A DNA stretch of 64,000 nt from Variovorax sp. 54 (GCF_002754375.1 NZ_PEFF01000001.1:5721501-5785500), one strand, 5' to 3'; shown: positions 1 through 11,602, numbered from the stretch's first letter. Numbers and translations are program-made. The notes: generated from the sequence alone by a model not told the origin.

Positions 1-704
1 GCCGCGTGCTGGCCGAGATCGAGGCCGCCGAGCAGGAGCTGTCGCACGCCGCCGAGGCGCCGCGCGGGCGGCTGCGCGTGAGCCTGCCGCTGGTCAGCTC
101 GCTGGTGCTGCCGGTGCTGGCCGACTTCATGGCCGCCTACCCAGCGATCGAGCTCGACCTCGACTTCAGCGACCGGCTCGTCGACGTCATCGAGGAAGGC
201 TTCGACGCCGTGGTGCGCACCGGCGAGCCCGCGGATTCACGGCTGTCGTCGCGCCAGCTCGGCGAGTTCTCGCAGCTGCTCGTGGCCTCGCCCGGCTACC
301 TGGCGCGCCACGGCACGCCCGCCTCGCCGGACGACCTGGCCCGGCACGCCTGCCTGCACTACCGCTACCCGGCGACGGGCAAGGTGGAGGTCTGGCCGCT
401 GGCGCCCGGGCCCGACGGCGGCGAGGTGCGCCCGCCGGTCTCGATGATCTGCAACAACATCGAGACCCGCCTGTGCTTTGCGCTGCGCGGGCGCGGTATT
501 GCCTGCCTGCCCGACTTCAGCGTGCGCGCTGCCTTGGCCGAGGGCACGCTGCAGACGGTGCTGACCGACCATCTGCTGCGGCCCCGTACCATCGCGTTCC
601 GCGTGCTGTGGCCGTCGGGGCGCCATCCGTCGCCCAAGCTGCGGGCGTTCATCGACTTCCTGGGCGCGCGGATGTTCGGCCCGCCCGTAGAAATCAGCGC
701 CTGA
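1..704 (+). CDS. LysR-family transcriptional regulator, C-terminal part (cut by window edge)
   Basis: Only the effector-binding part of a LysR regulator is present. The frame is open from the first base, and the N-terminal helix-turn-helix lies outside the window. The visible chain begins within the linker helix (LAEIEAAEQEL) and runs through a periplasmic-binding-protein-like fold. Typical sub-motifs are GRLRVSLPL at the domain start, the EGFDAVVRTGEP stretch, and RGIACLPDFSVRAAL near the end, as in the CrgA/YafC-like branch that often acts on adjacent oxidoreductase or transport genes. The target cannot be inferred because its upstream neighbour is not visible. It ends 74 bases before parE, which has its own leader. 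Confidence 0.88.
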   Translation, partial: RVLAEIEAAEQELSHAAEAPRGRLRVSLPLVSSLVLPVLADFMAAYPAIELDLDFSDRLVDVIEEGFDAVVRTGEPADSRLSSRQLGEFSQLLVASPGYLARHGTPASPDDLARHACLHYRYPATGKVEVWPLAPGPDGGEVRPPVSMICNNIETRLCFALRGRGIACLPDFSVRAALAEGTLQTVLTDHLLRPRTIAFRVLWPSGRHPSPKLRAFIDFLGARMFGPPVEISA

Positions 705-729
705 TGTGCGAAAAGACCGAAGCCGGTGC

Positions 730-745
730 CTGTATGGGTATCCAG
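730..745 (+). promoter_or_regulatory. LexA-box-like sequence before parE (weak)
   Basis: CTGT-N8-CCAG lies 34 bases before the parE start and differs by one base from the LexA core CTGT-N8-ACAG. A TACAAT hexamer (764-769) that could serve as a -10 box lies just downstream. Topoisomerase IV is not a classical SOS gene, so the resemblance may be chance. Confidence 0.2.
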
Positions 746-778
746 TCATTTCAACCCAACTGACTACAATCCGCCCCC

Positions 779-2767
<1,989 letters not shown>

Positions 2768-2799
2768 GTTTTCCCTTTTCTTTCCTTCTTCTCACACGC

Positions 2800-3741
2800 A
2801 TGTCGGTTTTCAAGCGTTCGCTGTGGTTGGTCTTTTTGCTGTGCATGCAGCAGGGGCTCGCGCACGCCGCCGACATTTACGGCTACATCGACAGCAACGG
2901 CGTGGCCCACTTCGCGGCCGAGAAGGTCGACGAGCGTTACAAGATCTTCTTCCAGGGCGGCCAGAGCTTCGACACCGCCAAGGGCATTTCGCCGCTGGGC
3001 CGTGGCGGCGGCATAAACCGCCGGCTCGACGGCAAGGTGTCGTCGGCGTCGCAGAACCTGCTGGCCATGTTCGAGGCCTCGCCCGGCTACAAGACCGCCA
3101 AGTCGGCGCTGCGCGATGCGTCGAGCAAGCACGCCATCGACTACGAGCTGCTGCAGGCGCTGGTCGCCACCGAATCGGGCTTCGACGCCAGGGCCGTCTC
3201 GCCCAAGGGCGCGATGGGGCTCATGCAGCTCATGCCCGCCACTGCGCAGCGCTACGGCGTGGCGACGGACAAGCGCGGCACCATCGAGAAAAAGCTGTTC
3301 GACCCGCACATCAACATCGCCGCCGGCTCGCGCTACCTGCGCGACCTGATCGCCATGTTCCCGGGGCAGATCGAGCTCGCACTGGCCGCCTACAACGCGG
3401 GCGAGGGCGCGGTGCAGCGGGCGGGCAACAAGATCCCGAACTACAAGGAAACGCAGAACTACGTGCAGACCGTGCTGCAGCTGTATGCGTACCTGAAGCC
3501 CTCGGCCGTGACGGTGGGCGGCAACCTGCGCAGCGGCACGGGCAGCAGCGGTGGCGGCAAGACGCCGGGGCGCATCCGCATGGAGATGTCGGTGCCCAAG
3601 GGCGGCGCGATCGGCCGCGGCAATATGCCGTCCGAGTCGCCGCGCAACGTGCCGACGATGCCCGAGGTTCCCGAGCTGTCCGACGTGCCGACCGGCGCAG
3701 CCGAGCCGGGCGACGCTTCGCCGCCGTCTCCGTTGTCCTGA
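2800..3741 (+). CDS. Secreted lytic murein transglycosylase (SLT domain, DUF4124-like N-terminus)
   Basis: Predicted periplasmic enzyme of 313 residues that cleaves peptidoglycan glycan strands. The ATG at 2800 is chosen because it begins a clear signal peptide (MSVFKRSLWLVFLLC, cleavage near AHA-AD); the frame is open further upstream but only inside parE. After a short IYGYIDSNGVAHF segment of the DUF4124 type comes a Slt70-like catalytic domain (about 100-235). It has the catalytic glutamate in ALVATESGFD, GAMGLMQLMPATA, and the AYNAGEGAV motif. The C-terminal 70 residues are low-complexity Gly/Pro-rich. Its position between parE and parC recurs in related beta-proteobacteria, though no functional link to topoisomerase IV is known to me. 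Confidence 0.93.
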   Translation: MSVFKRSLWLVFLLCMQQGLAHAADIYGYIDSNGVAHFAAEKVDERYKIFFQGGQSFDTAKGISPLGRGGGINRRLDGKVSSASQNLLAMFEASPGYKTAKSALRDASSKHAIDYELLQALVATESGFDARAVSPKGAMGLMQLMPATAQRYGVATDKRGTIEKKLFDPHINIAAGSRYLRDLIAMFPGQIELALAAYNAGEGAVQRAGNKIPNYKETQNYVQTVLQLYAYLKPSAVTVGGNLRSGTGSSGGGKTPGRIRMEMSVPKGGAIGRGNMPSESPRNVPTMPEVPELSDVPTGAAEPGDASPPSPLS

Positions 3742-3831
3742 CGCCGAAGACCGCGATGCACCCCTCTTTCACTTCGGGCTGAGCGCACCACGCACGCAGC
3801 CCCACGCAACTGTTTTCTTTCTCTCTTCTTC

Positions 3832-6228
3832 ATGGACGACTCTCAACCTCCGCTCGACCTTGCAGGCCCCACCGACGGCGACACCACCCTCACGCTGGCC
3901 GACTACGCGCAGACCGCCTACCTTGAATACGCCCTGAGCGTGGTCAAGGGCCGCGCGCTGCCCGATGTGTCCGACGGCCAGAAGCCGGTGCAGCGGCGCA
4001 TCCTGTACTCGATGTCGCGCATGGGCCTGGGCTTCGGCGGCACCAACGGCACCGTGGGCGCCAAGCCCGTGAAGAGCGCGCGCGTCGTCGGCGACGTGCT
4101 TGGCCGCTTCCACCCGCACAGCGACCAGGCCGCGTACGACGCGCTGGTGCGCATGGCGCAAGACTTTTCGCAGCGCTATCCGCTGGTCGACGGCCAGGGC
4201 AACTTCGGCAGCCGCGACGGCGACGGCGCCGCGGCCATGCGCTACACCGAAGCGCGCCTGGCGCGCATCACCAGCCTGCTGCTCGACGAGATCGACGAAG
4301 GCACGGTCGACTTCATTCCCAACTACGACGGCAGCACCGAAGAGCCGCGCCTGCTGCCCGCGCGGCTGCCGTTCACGCTGCTCAATGGCGCCAGCGGCAT
4401 CGCCGTGGGCCTGGCCACCGAAATCCCGAGCCACAACCTGCGCGAAATTGCCGATGCCTGCGTGGCGCTGATCAAGTCGAACGGCAAGCTCAGCGAAGAA
4501 GAACTGCTGGCGATCGTGCCCGGCCCCGACTACCCGGGCGGCGCGCAGATCATCAGTGGCGCCAGCGACATCGCCGACGCCTACCGCACCGGCCGCGGCT
4601 CGCTCAAGGTGCGCGCGCGCTGGACGATCGAAGACCTCGCGCGCGGCCAGTGGCAGCTCGTGGTCAACGAACTGCCGCCGGGCGTCAGCACGCAGAAGGT
4701 ACTCGAAGAGATCGAGGAAATCACCAACCCGAAGGTCAAGGCCGGCAAGAAGGCACTGAGTGCCGACCAGACGCAACTGAAGGCCGCGATGCTGTCGATG
4801 CTCGACGTGGTGCGCGACGAGTCGAGCAAGGACGCCGCCGTGCGCCTGGTGTTCGAGCCCAAGACCTCGCGCATCAGCCAGGACGAGTTCGCGACCACGC
4901 TGCTCGCGCAGACCTCGCTCGAGACGTCGTCGTCGATCAACCTCACGATGGTCGGCATCGACGGCAAGCCGACGCAGAAGTCGCTGCGCCAGATGCTCAA
5001 CGAGTGGATCGCGTTCCGCGAGATCACCGTCGAGAAGCGTTCGCGGTTCCGCCTGAACAAGGTCATGGATCGCATCCACATCCTCGAGGGTCGGCAGCTG
5101 GTGCTGCTGAACATCGACGAGGTCATCGCCATCATCCGCGCGGCCGAAGACCCCAAGGCTGCGCTCATTGCGCGCTTCAACCTCAGCGACATCCAGGCAG
5201 AAGACATTCTTGAAATCCGGCTGCGCCAGCTTGCGCGGCTGGAGGCCATCAAGATCCAGCAGCAACTCGATGAGTTGCGCTTGGAACAGAAAAAACTCGA
5301 AGACATCCTCTCCAGCCCGGCCACGCTGCGCCGCCTGCTGGTGAAGGAAATCGAGGCCGACGCCAAGACCTTCGAAGACCCGCGCCGCACGCTCATCCAG
5401 GCCGAGAAGCGCGCCGTGGCCGAGGTGAAGGTGGTCGACGAGCCCGTCACCGTGATCGTGTCGCAGAAGGGCTGGGTGCGCGCGCAGAAGGGCTGGGCCA
5501 GCGAGAAGGCGGCCGGCAACGGAGGCACTGCGCCCGAGTACAGCTTCAAGTCGGGCGACACGCTCTACGGCGCCTTCGAATGCCGCAGCGTCGACACGCT
5601 GCTGGTCTTCGGCAGCGCGAAGGACAAGAGCGTGCGCGTCTACACCGTGCCCGTGGCCTCGCTGCCCGGCGCGCGCGGCGACGGCCAGCCCGTCACCACG
5701 CTCATCGAGCTCGATGCCGGCACGCACGTCACGCATTTCTTCGCGGGCCCGGTGGGCGCCTGCGTGCTGCTCGCCAACACGGGCGGCTACGGCTTCATGG
5801 CCACCGTCGAGAACATGATGTCGCGCCAGCGCGGCGGCAAGGCCTTCATCGACGTGGGCGAGGGCGAGCAGCTGTGCCGTCCGTCGCTGGTGGGTGGCGC
5901 GAGCGGGGCCGAGCCGATGCCGGCCGCCACGCACGTGGCCTGCGCCTCGAGCGGCAAGCGCATCCTGACCTTCGACATCGCCGAACTCAAGAGCCTGCCC
6001 AAGGGTGGTCGCGGCCTGACGCTGATCGACCTGGAGCCCAAGGACACGCTGGCCGGCGCGGTGGCCTACACGCGCAGCGTGCGCATCGAAGGCGTCGCCC
6101 GCGGCGGCAAGGAGCGCGAAGAAACGCTCGAGATCCGATCGCTCAACAACGCGATGGGCACGCGCGGGCGCAAGGGCAAGGTGGCCGACCTCGGGTTCAC
6201 GCCGGCAAGCGTGCTGCGGGTGCTCTGA
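3832..6228 (+). CDS. parC: DNA topoisomerase IV subunit A
   Basis: DNA cleavage-religation subunit of topoisomerase IV, 798 residues. The active-site tyrosine is Tyr138 in AAMRYTEAR, and the winged-helix/tower region follows ([22 protein letters not shown]). A long coiled segment with [19 protein letters not shown] precedes a degenerate beta-pinwheel C-terminal domain (from about 500) that lacks a GyrA box, as expected for ParC. The quinolone-determining region reads [11 protein letters not shown], so the position equivalent to E. coli Ser80 is Gln99 and that of Glu84 is Asp103. The stop codon overlaps the next start (TGATG). Confidence 0.97.
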   Translation: MDDSQPPLDLAGPTDGDTTLTLADYAQTAYLEYALSVVKGRALPDVSDGQKPVQRRILYSMSRMGLGFGGTNGTVGAKPVKSARVVGDVLGRFHPHSDQAAYDALVRMAQDFSQRYPLVDGQGNFGSRDGDGAAAMRYTEARLARITSLLLDEIDEGTVDFIPNYDGSTEEPRLLPARLPFTLLNGASGIAVGLATEIPSHNLREIADACVALIKSNGKLSEEELLAIVPGPDYPGGAQIISGASDIADAYRTGRGSLKVRARWTIEDLARGQWQLVVNELPPGVSTQKVLEEIEEITNPKVKAGKKALSADQTQLKAAMLSMLDVVRDESSKDAAVRLVFEPKTSRISQDEFATTLLAQTSLETSSSINLTMVGIDGKPTQKSLRQMLNEWIAFREITVEKRSRFRLNKVMDRIHILEGRQLVLLNIDEVIAIIRAAEDPKAALIARFNLSDIQAEDILEIRLRQLARLEAIKIQQQLDELRLEQKKLEDILSSPATLRRLLVKEIEADAKTFEDPRRTLIQAEKRAVAEVKVVDEPVTVIVSQKGWVRAQKGWASEKAAGNGGTAPEYSFKSGDTLYGAFECRSVDTLLVFGSAKDKSVRVYTVPVASLPGARGDGQPVTTLIELDAGTHVTHFFAGPVGACVLLANTGGYGFMATVENMMSRQRGGKAFIDVGEGEQLCRPSLVGGASGAEPMPAATHVACASSGKRILTFDIAELKSLPKGGRGLTLIDLEPKDTLAGAVAYTRSVRIEGVARGGKEREETLEIRSLNNAMGTRGRKGKVADLGFTPASVLRVL

Positions 6229-6425
6229 TGCTGGGCGGCATCGACATCAGCATCCTCGGCGTGATCCTCGCCGTGGTCACGGGCTTCGGCAGCTACATCC
6301 TGGGGCGCCGCATGCGCGAGAAGCGGCAGGGCAAGCGGCGCGCGAAAGACCGCGCCATCGCGCAGGCCAACGAGACGCGTCAGGTGCGCCGCGCGCGCGA
6401 GCGGCGCGAGCAGGAAGGCAAGTAA
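6228..6425 (+). CDS. Small single-pass membrane protein, function unknown
   Basis: A 65-residue protein whose ATG overlaps the parC stop (TGATG), so it is probably translationally coupled. Residues 5-25 (ISILGVILAVVTGFGSYIL) form one hydrophobic helix. The rest is very rich in Arg, Lys, Glu and Gln (RRMREKRQGKRRAKDRA), a charged helical cytoplasmic tail. I recognise no family. Coupling to parC and good codon use suggest it is real. A role in membrane anchoring near the replication machinery would be pure guesswork. Confidence 0.7.
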   Translation: MLGGIDISILGVILAVVTGFGSYILGRRMREKRQGKRRAKDRAIAQANETRQVRRARERREQEGK

Positions 6426-6443
6426 GTCGGTCGGCGGGAGGGC

Positions 6444-7415
6444 TCACCAGCCCTCGTAGCCGCCGACGTTCTCGCGCGTCACGAGCTTCGACGGCAACAG
6501 CAGCACGCGCTGCTGCGGCGGCGCCTGGCCTGCCAGCAGCTTCAACCCGATCTCGGCCGCCCGTTGGCCCATCAACGCGGGCGACTGCGTCGCGCTGCCG
6601 GCGATCAGTGTGGACGGGTCGCGCAGGCGTTGCACCACCTCCGGCGAGCCATCCATCGCCGTGATGACGATGTCGCGGCGCCCCGCGACCTGGGCCGCCA
6701 TTTCCGCGCCGATGCCGCACAGGTCGTTGATGGCGAACACGCCCGACAGCTTCGGGTGCTGTGCGAGCAGCCGGGTCATCTGCTCGACGCCGCCGTCCTT
6801 GGTGGCACCGCCGTTCAATGCCATCGGCACGACACGCACGCCGGGCGCGGCGCCCAGTGCTTCGCGGCAGCCGCTCACACGGCCGACAGCCGCAGTGTTC
6901 GGGGGGCCGTCGATGATCGCCACTTCGCCCTTGCCGCCGAGCGTGCGCACCAGATGTTCACAGGCCAGCTTGCCCGCCGCGCGGCTGTCGGTCACCACGG
7001 CCGCATCGGCGCCTTGCACGAGCGCATCGACCGCCACGACCTTGATGCCGGCCGCGCGCGCCTCAGCGACGCGGGCGTTGAGGCTGGTCGAATCGACCGG
7101 CGTCACGATCACGAGCTGCACGCGCTGGCGGATCATTTCCTTGAGCTGCTCGTCCTGCCGCTGCGGATCGAACCCGCTCGACACGACGGTGATGTGCGCG
7201 GCGCGCTGCCTTCCGTCGGCCAGCGTCGTTTCCACTGCGCGGGCGATGTGGGCAAAGAAGGGGTTGCGCAGATCGCTGACAAGCACGCCGACACGCGGGC
7301 CTTTGCCAGGGTCGCCGTGGGTCGCGAGTGCGCTGCCGGCGAGGCCCATGCCGAGAACGACTGCCAGCAGCCAGATGCGCGGGCGTCGTTTCGTGAGCAG
7401 GGATGCAAGGGGCAT
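6444..7415 (-). CDS. Ribose/sugar-type ABC transporter periplasmic substrate-binding protein
   Basis: Periplasmic binding protein of the RbsB/LacI-like fold (323 residues from the chosen start). The ATG at 7415 gives a signal peptide, a basic MPLASLLTKRRPR followed by a hydrophobic run ending near SALA-THG; the frame also stays open 25 codons upstream. Family landmarks are VGVLVSDLRNPFFAHIARAVE, the QRQDEQLKEMI helix, VTPVDSTSLN, and CEHLVRTLGGKGEVAIIDGPPNTA. No permease or ATPase gene is next to it, so it is either an orphan receptor or works with a transporter encoded elsewhere. It is convergent with the parC unit. Confidence 0.88.
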   Translation of the reverse strand: MPLASLLTKRRPRIWLLAVVLGMGLAGSALATHGDPGKGPRVGVLVSDLRNPFFAHIARAVETTLADGRQRAAHITVVSSGFDPQRQDEQLKEMIRQRVQLVIVTPVDSTSLNARVAEARAAGIKVVAVDALVQGADAAVVTDSRAAGKLACEHLVRTLGGKGEVAIIDGPPNTAAVGRVSGCREALGAAPGVRVVPMALNGGATKDGGVEQMTRLLAQHPKLSGVFAINDLCGIGAEMAAQVAGRRDIVITAMDGSPEVVQRLRDPSTLIAGSATQSPALMGQRAAEIGLKLLAGQAPPQQRVLLLPSKLVTRENVGGYEGW

Positions 7416-7832
7416 CGTCGAGAGCGGAAGCAGTGAGCGGGATTCGATGATGACAGGTTCGATGCGTCCTGACACCCCTCGCGCAGGCACTGTGCGCGGG
7501 TGCTACCGGCATCGGTGGTCATCGGCGCGGAGCGGCATGCGCCGTGGTGCGCGCGCACCCTTCGAAAGTGCTCGAACCAATGTCCAGGCGCCTCCGAAGG
7601 GTGGTTGCTTCTACCGCGGTGACGGGGCCTCACGTCGCACCGGTTCCTGTTGTCGTCGTGCTCCCTGTGGCTGCTGCCTTGCAGACGATCTGGCTTCCCG
7701 GCCGGCGCTTCCTTCGAGGGAGTCGTCGCGGCGGTGAAGCGATTGAACCGATGACCAGTTAACCGTCCGTAAACCTTTTAAAAGTGGCGAGCAACAATCG
7801 AAATATTCACCGGCGCGTGGAGGACGGCGCGC
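7416..7832. other. Intergenic region, 417 bases, no gene seen
   Basis: Region upstream of the ribose-type binding protein and downstream of the metallo-hydrolase gene, both read leftwards. The left 300 bases are GC-rich and carry no convincing reading frame. Bases 7755-7805 are strikingly AT-rich for this genome, with runs such as TTAACCGT and CTTTTAAAAG, so they are the likeliest place for a leftward promoter. I could not identify a firm -35/-10 pair. Confidence 0.5.
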
Positions 7833-8960
7833 TCACTTCAGCCCGGCCCACCAACGCACGTTGGTGCGCGCCTGACCCACCGTGAGCACCTCGCCGATCA
7901 CCGGCGTGGCCAGGTCGATCTTCTTCGCCTGCGCCAGGTCGGCGATGCGGTCCAGCGGGTCGTGCCAGGTGTGAAAGGCCAGGTCGAAGGTGCTGTTGTG
8001 CACCGAGTACAGCACCTTGCCGCGCAGGTCTTCGAAGGCCTGCACGCTCTGTTCGGGCGTCATGTGCACGCCGGGCCAGTAGGCGTCGTAGGCGCCGTTT
8101 TCCATCAGCGCGAGGTCGAAGCCGCCGAAGCGTTCGCCGATCTGCTTGAAGCCCGGAAAGTAGCCCGAGTCGCCGCTGTAGAAGATGCGCTGATCGCCGC
8201 TTTGCACCACCCACGAGGCCCACAGCGTGCGGTCGCGGTCGGTCAGCGTGACCGCGCGGCCCGAGAAATGCTGCGCCGGCGTGGCCGTGAGCTTCACGCC
8301 CGCATGCTCGCCGCCTTGCCACCAGTCGAGCTCGGTCACGCGCTCGGCGGGCACGCCCATCTCGACGAGCCGGGCGCGCACGCCCAGCGGCACGAAGTAG
8401 CGCTGCACGCGGGTGGCGAGGTACTCGATGGTGGAGACGTCCAGGTGGTCGTAGTGGTCGTGCGAAAGAATCACGGCCTCGATCGGCGGCAGCTGCTCCA
8501 GCTGGATCGGCGGCTTGTGAAAGCGCTTCGGCCCGACCCACGTGAAGGGCGAGACGCGCTCGCTGAACACGGGGTCGATGAGCCAGTACTTGCCCTTGAG
8601 CTTCAGCAGGTGCGACGAGTGGCCCAGGCGTACGACGTGATTGGCATCGGTCGCGAGCGCGTCGAGTGCCTGGGGCGTCAGGGCGCGCACCGGAATGGGA
8701 TCGGCGGGCACGGTGTCGACCTTGCTGCCGACGATGAAGCGCGACCAGATGCGCCACGTGCTGGCGGCGGGCAGCAACTCGGGGTTGGGCATGTTCTGGA
8801 ACACGCCGCCCTTGAACTGCGGCGATTTCTCATAGGGCGTTTCCCCGCCACCGGCCGTGCTGCAGCCTGCGACGAAGGCGCAACCCGCCGTGGCGAGCAC
8901 GGCACCGCGGCGCAGCAGTCGGGGTAAGTAAGCGCCTTGCGAATCCGATTCGTCAGCCAT
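7833..8960 (-). CDS. Metallo-beta-lactamase-fold hydrolase, predicted lipoprotein (UlaG/NAPE-PLD-like)
   Basis: A 375-residue metal-dependent hydrolase. The N-terminus has LPRLLRRGAVLATAGCAFVAGC, a lipobox (VAGC) that would anchor it as a lipoprotein; the ATG at 8960 is the start giving this leader. The metal-binding signature is SHDHYDHLD, preceded by RLGHSSHLLKL and IDPVFSERVSPF. Further ligands lie in TPAQHFSGR, FYSGDSGYFPGF and the C-terminal VHNSTFDLAFHTW. These motifs match the family of NAPE-phospholipase D-like and UlaG-like enzymes. The substrate cannot be told from sequence. It stands alone on its strand. Confidence 0.9.
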   Translation of the reverse strand: MADESDSQGAYLPRLLRRGAVLATAGCAFVAGCSTAGGGETPYEKSPQFKGGVFQNMPNPELLPAASTWRIWSRFIVGSKVDTVPADPIPVRALTPQALDALATDANHVVRLGHSSHLLKLKGKYWLIDPVFSERVSPFTWVGPKRFHKPPIQLEQLPPIEAVILSHDHYDHLDVSTIEYLATRVQRYFVPLGVRARLVEMGVPAERVTELDWWQGGEHAGVKLTATPAQHFSGRAVTLTDRDRTLWASWVVQSGDQRIFYSGDSGYFPGFKQIGERFGGFDLALMENGAYDAYWPGVHMTPEQSVQAFEDLRGKVLYSVHNSTFDLAFHTWHDPLDRIADLAQAKKIDLATPVIGEVLTVGQARTNVRWWAGLK

Positions 8961-9113
8961 GGGAAGCCCTCTTGATGTGTGTTGGTCTTGAGGCGCGAGA
9001 CTAGCGGGAGTTGGCCTTTCAATGGTTTCAGCGACAGAAACATTCGGCGGGCGGGGGCAATCCGCGGGTCGGCGGCATACTCCGGCGATCCACGTCCACA
9101 GCCCTTCATCGCC

Positions 9114-9644
9114 ATGAAAACTGCCATCCTCGTCATCGACATGCAGCGCGGCCTTTGCGGCGATCCGCCCCGGCCGTACGAGTCCGAAGCGGTCATCGGG
9201 CGCATCAACGCACTCACGGCGCGGGCCCGCGCGGCCGGCGCGCCGGTGGCCTTCATCCAGCACGAGAACGCCATCGACCTGGAATTCGATTCCGAGCGCT
9301 GGCAGCTGGCCGATGCCTTGCAGGTGACGCCAGCCGACGCCCGCCTGCGCAAGACCACGCCCGATTCGTTCCTGCGCACGCCGCTCGAAGCTTGGCTGTC
9401 GGGGCAGGGCGTGCGGCGCGTGGTGGTCTGCGGCTATTCGTCGGAGTTCTGCGTGGACACGACCGTGCGCCGCGCCGCCGCACTGGGCTACGAGGTGGTG
9501 CTGGCGGCCGACGCGCATACCTCGCACGACAAACCGCACGCCAAGGGCGCCTTCATCCGCGCGCACCACAACGCGACGCTGTCGGACATCACGAGCTTCG
9601 GCGTGCCGATCCGCGCGATCGACAGCGCGCAGATCGATCTTTAA
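9114..9644 (+). CDS. Isochorismatase-family cysteine hydrolase
   Basis: A 176-residue single-domain hydrolase. The ATG at 9114 gives a start right before the first beta strand (TAILVIDMQRGL). The catalytic triad of the family is visible: Asp in VIDMQRG, Lys in LRKTTPDSF, and Cys in GYSSEFCVDTTVRRAA. Members hydrolyse amides such as nicotinamide, N-carbamoylsarcosine or peroxyureidoacrylate; no feature here picks one. The stop shares TTAA with the stop of the convergent metallophosphoesterase gene, so the two genes overlap tail to tail by four bases. Confidence 0.92.
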   Translation: MKTAILVIDMQRGLCGDPPRPYESEAVIGRINALTARARAAGAPVAFIQHENAIDLEFDSERWQLADALQVTPADARLRKTTPDSFLRTPLEAWLSGQGVRRVVVCGYSSEFCVDTTVRRAAALGYEVVLAADAHTSHDKPHAKGAFIRAHHNATLSDITSFGVPIRAIDSAQIDL

Positions 9645-10378
9645 GACATGCGCCCGGTCGCCAGGGCATGGGCCCAGTCGGGCCGCCCGTGCTTCAGCGC
9701 CAGCGCCGACATGGCCGTGTGGTCGTAGGGCACTGAAACCAGCCGGGCGGTCCAGCCACCCTCGCGCTGCTCGGCGATGGCATAGCGCGCATTCGGCGAA
9801 CCCGTCTCGACGGCATGCGGATGCGGATGGATGTCGGCATACGCCGGCAGGCCGACGCTGCCCGGGTTGACGATCAATGGCCCGCTGGAGGCGTGCACCG
9901 CGCGCGGCACATGCGTGTGGCCGCACGCGATCAGCCCGGCCTCGACGTGGCCGAGGCGCGCATCGATTTCCTGCAGCGTGGCCGCACGGAAATTCGCGGG
10001 CTCCACGGTCTCCAGAAAGTATTCGAGATCGCTGGCCGGCGTGCCGTGGCAGAGCACAACCTCAGGGCTGAAGCGAAGGTGGGGCACCAGCGACGCCATC
10101 CATTCGAACTCCTTCGCGCCGAGCCGCGCATGCGCGAACGCGTCGGACGGGCCGCGCCCTCCGGCAGGCAAGGAGAGAAGCTGGCGTTCGTGGTTTCCGG
10201 CCAGCTGGACCCAGTCCTGCGCCATCAGGAACTGCGCGGTCTCCAGCGGCATCAACGGACCGGAGAGGCTGTCGCCCAGATTGACGATGGCATCCGCGCC
10301 GCGGCGGGCGATGTCCTCGACCACGGCTTCGAGGGCGGGGAGATTTCCGTGGATGTCGGAGACGATGGCAATGCGCAT
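9641..10378 (-). CDS. YfcE-like metallophosphoesterase
   Basis: Cytoplasmic calcineurin-like phosphodiesterase of 245 residues. The dinuclear metal site is complete: SDIHGN (residues 7-12), NLGDSLSGP (about 37), AGNHERQ (about 61), LCHGTPASD (about 106), and CGHTHVPR near 155. The fold and length match MJ0936/YfcE-type phosphodiesterases whose natural substrates are mostly unknown. It begins 72 bases beyond the acyl-CoA dehydrogenase stop on the same strand, so it may be cotranscribed with that gene, although a functional link is not evident. Confidence 0.92.
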   Translation of the reverse strand: MRIAIVSDIHGNLPALEAVVEDIARRGADAIVNLGDSLSGPLMPLETAQFLMAQDWVQLAGNHERQLLSLPAGGRGPSDAFAHARLGAKEFEWMASLVPHLRFSPEVVLCHGTPASDLEYFLETVEPANFRAATLQEIDARLGHVEAGLIACGHTHVPRAVHASSGPLIVNPGSVGLPAYADIHPHPHAVETGSPNARYAIAEQREGGWTARLVSVPYDHTAMSALALKHGRPDWAHALATGRMS

Positions 10379-10450
10379 TCGCGGGCCTTGGGCATGGAGC
10401 AGGGTGGGCGCGATCTTAGATCGCGCGTCTGCCGCCCCGTCGGCCCGGCG

Positions 10451-11602
10451 TCATCCCACGAGCTTTCGCGCGATCAGGTCCTTCATGATCTCGCTGGTGC
10501 CGCCGTAGATGCGCTGCACGCGCGCATCGGCATACATCCGCGCGATCGGGTACTCGACCATGTAGCCGTAGCCGCCAAAGAGCTGCAGGCATTCGTCGGT
10601 CACCTTGCCCTGTTGCTCGGTGCACCACAGCTTGGCCATGTAGGCGGCTTCCTGGTCGAGCGTGCCGTCGACCATGCGCTGGATGCAGTCGTTGACGAAG
10701 GTGCGCACCACGTGCGCGATGGTGGCGCACTCGGCGAGCTTGAAGCGCGTGTTCTGGAAATCGAACACCGTCTGCCCGAAGGCCTTGCGCTGCTGCGTGT
10801 ATTGCACCGTCAGCTCCACCGCGCGCTCGATCACCGCGGCGGCCGGAACGCACAGGAACAGGCGTTCATACGACAGCTGGCTCATGAGCTGGATGAAGCC
10901 GTCGCCCTCCTTGCCGCCAAGCAGGTGGTCGGCCGGAACGCGCACGCCGTCGAAGAAGATCTCGGCCGTGTCCGATGCGTGCTGACCCAGCTTTTCGAGC
11001 CGCCGGCCGACGCGAAAGCCCGGCAGGTTGTCGGTCTCGAGCACGACCAGCGACACGCCGCGGCTGCCCGCCTCGCCGGTGCGCACCGCCACCACGAGCA
11101 GGTTGCCCGTGAAGCCGTTGGTGATGAAGGTCTTGGCGCCATCGATCACGTAGTGGTCGCCGTCGCGCCGGGCACGGGTGCGCAGCGCCTTCAGGTCCGA
11201 TCCACAGCCGGGCTCGGTGAGCGCGATGCCGGCCAGCATCTCGCCGCTGGCGAGCTTCGGAAGCCAGCGCATCTTTTGCGCCTCGGTGCCGTAGTCGAGG
11301 ATGTAGTGCGCGGCGAGGTTGTGCACGCCGGTGTTGGCGGGAAACTCGGCCTTGGCCAGTTCGTCCTGCACCACCATCTGGTACGCCGGCGAGGCGCCTG
11401 CGCCGCCATAGGCCTCGTCCACTTCGGGCAGCAGGAAGCCCATGGCCCCGAACGGACGCCAGACCTCCCGCGGAATGAAACCCTGGCGGCGCCAGCCGTC
11501 CAGGTGCGGCGAGAGTTCGGCCGCGATGTAGCGGCGCGCCTGCTCGCGGAAGGCGTCGATTTCTTCGTCCATCCAGCGATGGCGGTGAAGCTGTGGAAGC
11601 AT
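10451..11602 (-). CDS. Acyl-CoA dehydrogenase
   Basis: FAD-dependent dehydrogenase of 383 residues that introduces the alpha-beta double bond into an acyl-CoA. The three-domain family layout is clear: N-terminal helices (DEEIDAFREQARRY), the flavin-contacting LTEPGCGSDLKALRT and GAKTFITNGFTG of the middle barrel, and the C-terminal helical domain with RKAFGQTVFDFQN, QLFGGYGYM and YGGTSEIMKDLIARK. YGGTSEIM contains the catalytic-region glutamate. Substrate chain length is not predictable. It is a solitary gene with the metallophosphoesterase behind it. Confidence 0.94.
   Translation of the reverse strand: MLPQLHRHRWMDEEIDAFREQARRYIAAELSPHLDGWRRQGFIPREVWRPFGAMGFLLPEVDEAYGGAGASPAYQMVVQDELAKAEFPANTGVHNLAAHYILDYGTEAQKMRWLPKLASGEMLAGIALTEPGCGSDLKALRTRARRDGDHYVIDGAKTFITNGFTGNLLVVAVRTGEAGSRGVSLVVLETDNLPGFRVGRRLEKLGQHASDTAEIFFDGVRVPADHLLGGKEGDGFIQLMSQLSYERLFLCVPAAAVIERAVELTVQYTQQRKAFGQTVFDFQNTRFKLAECATIAHVVRTFVNDCIQRMVDGTLDQEAAYMAKLWCTEQQGKVTDECLQLFGGYGYMVEYPIARMYADARVQRIYGGTSEIMKDLIARKLVG

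Noticed and set aside
3769..5934. Long minus-strand open frame opposite parC
   Set aside because: Antisense shadow with no motifs; parC itself is unambiguous.
7544..7762. Small plus-strand frame in the 417-base intergenic region
   Set aside because: No ribosome-binding site, Arg/Pro/Val-rich composition and no family. Nothing supports translation.
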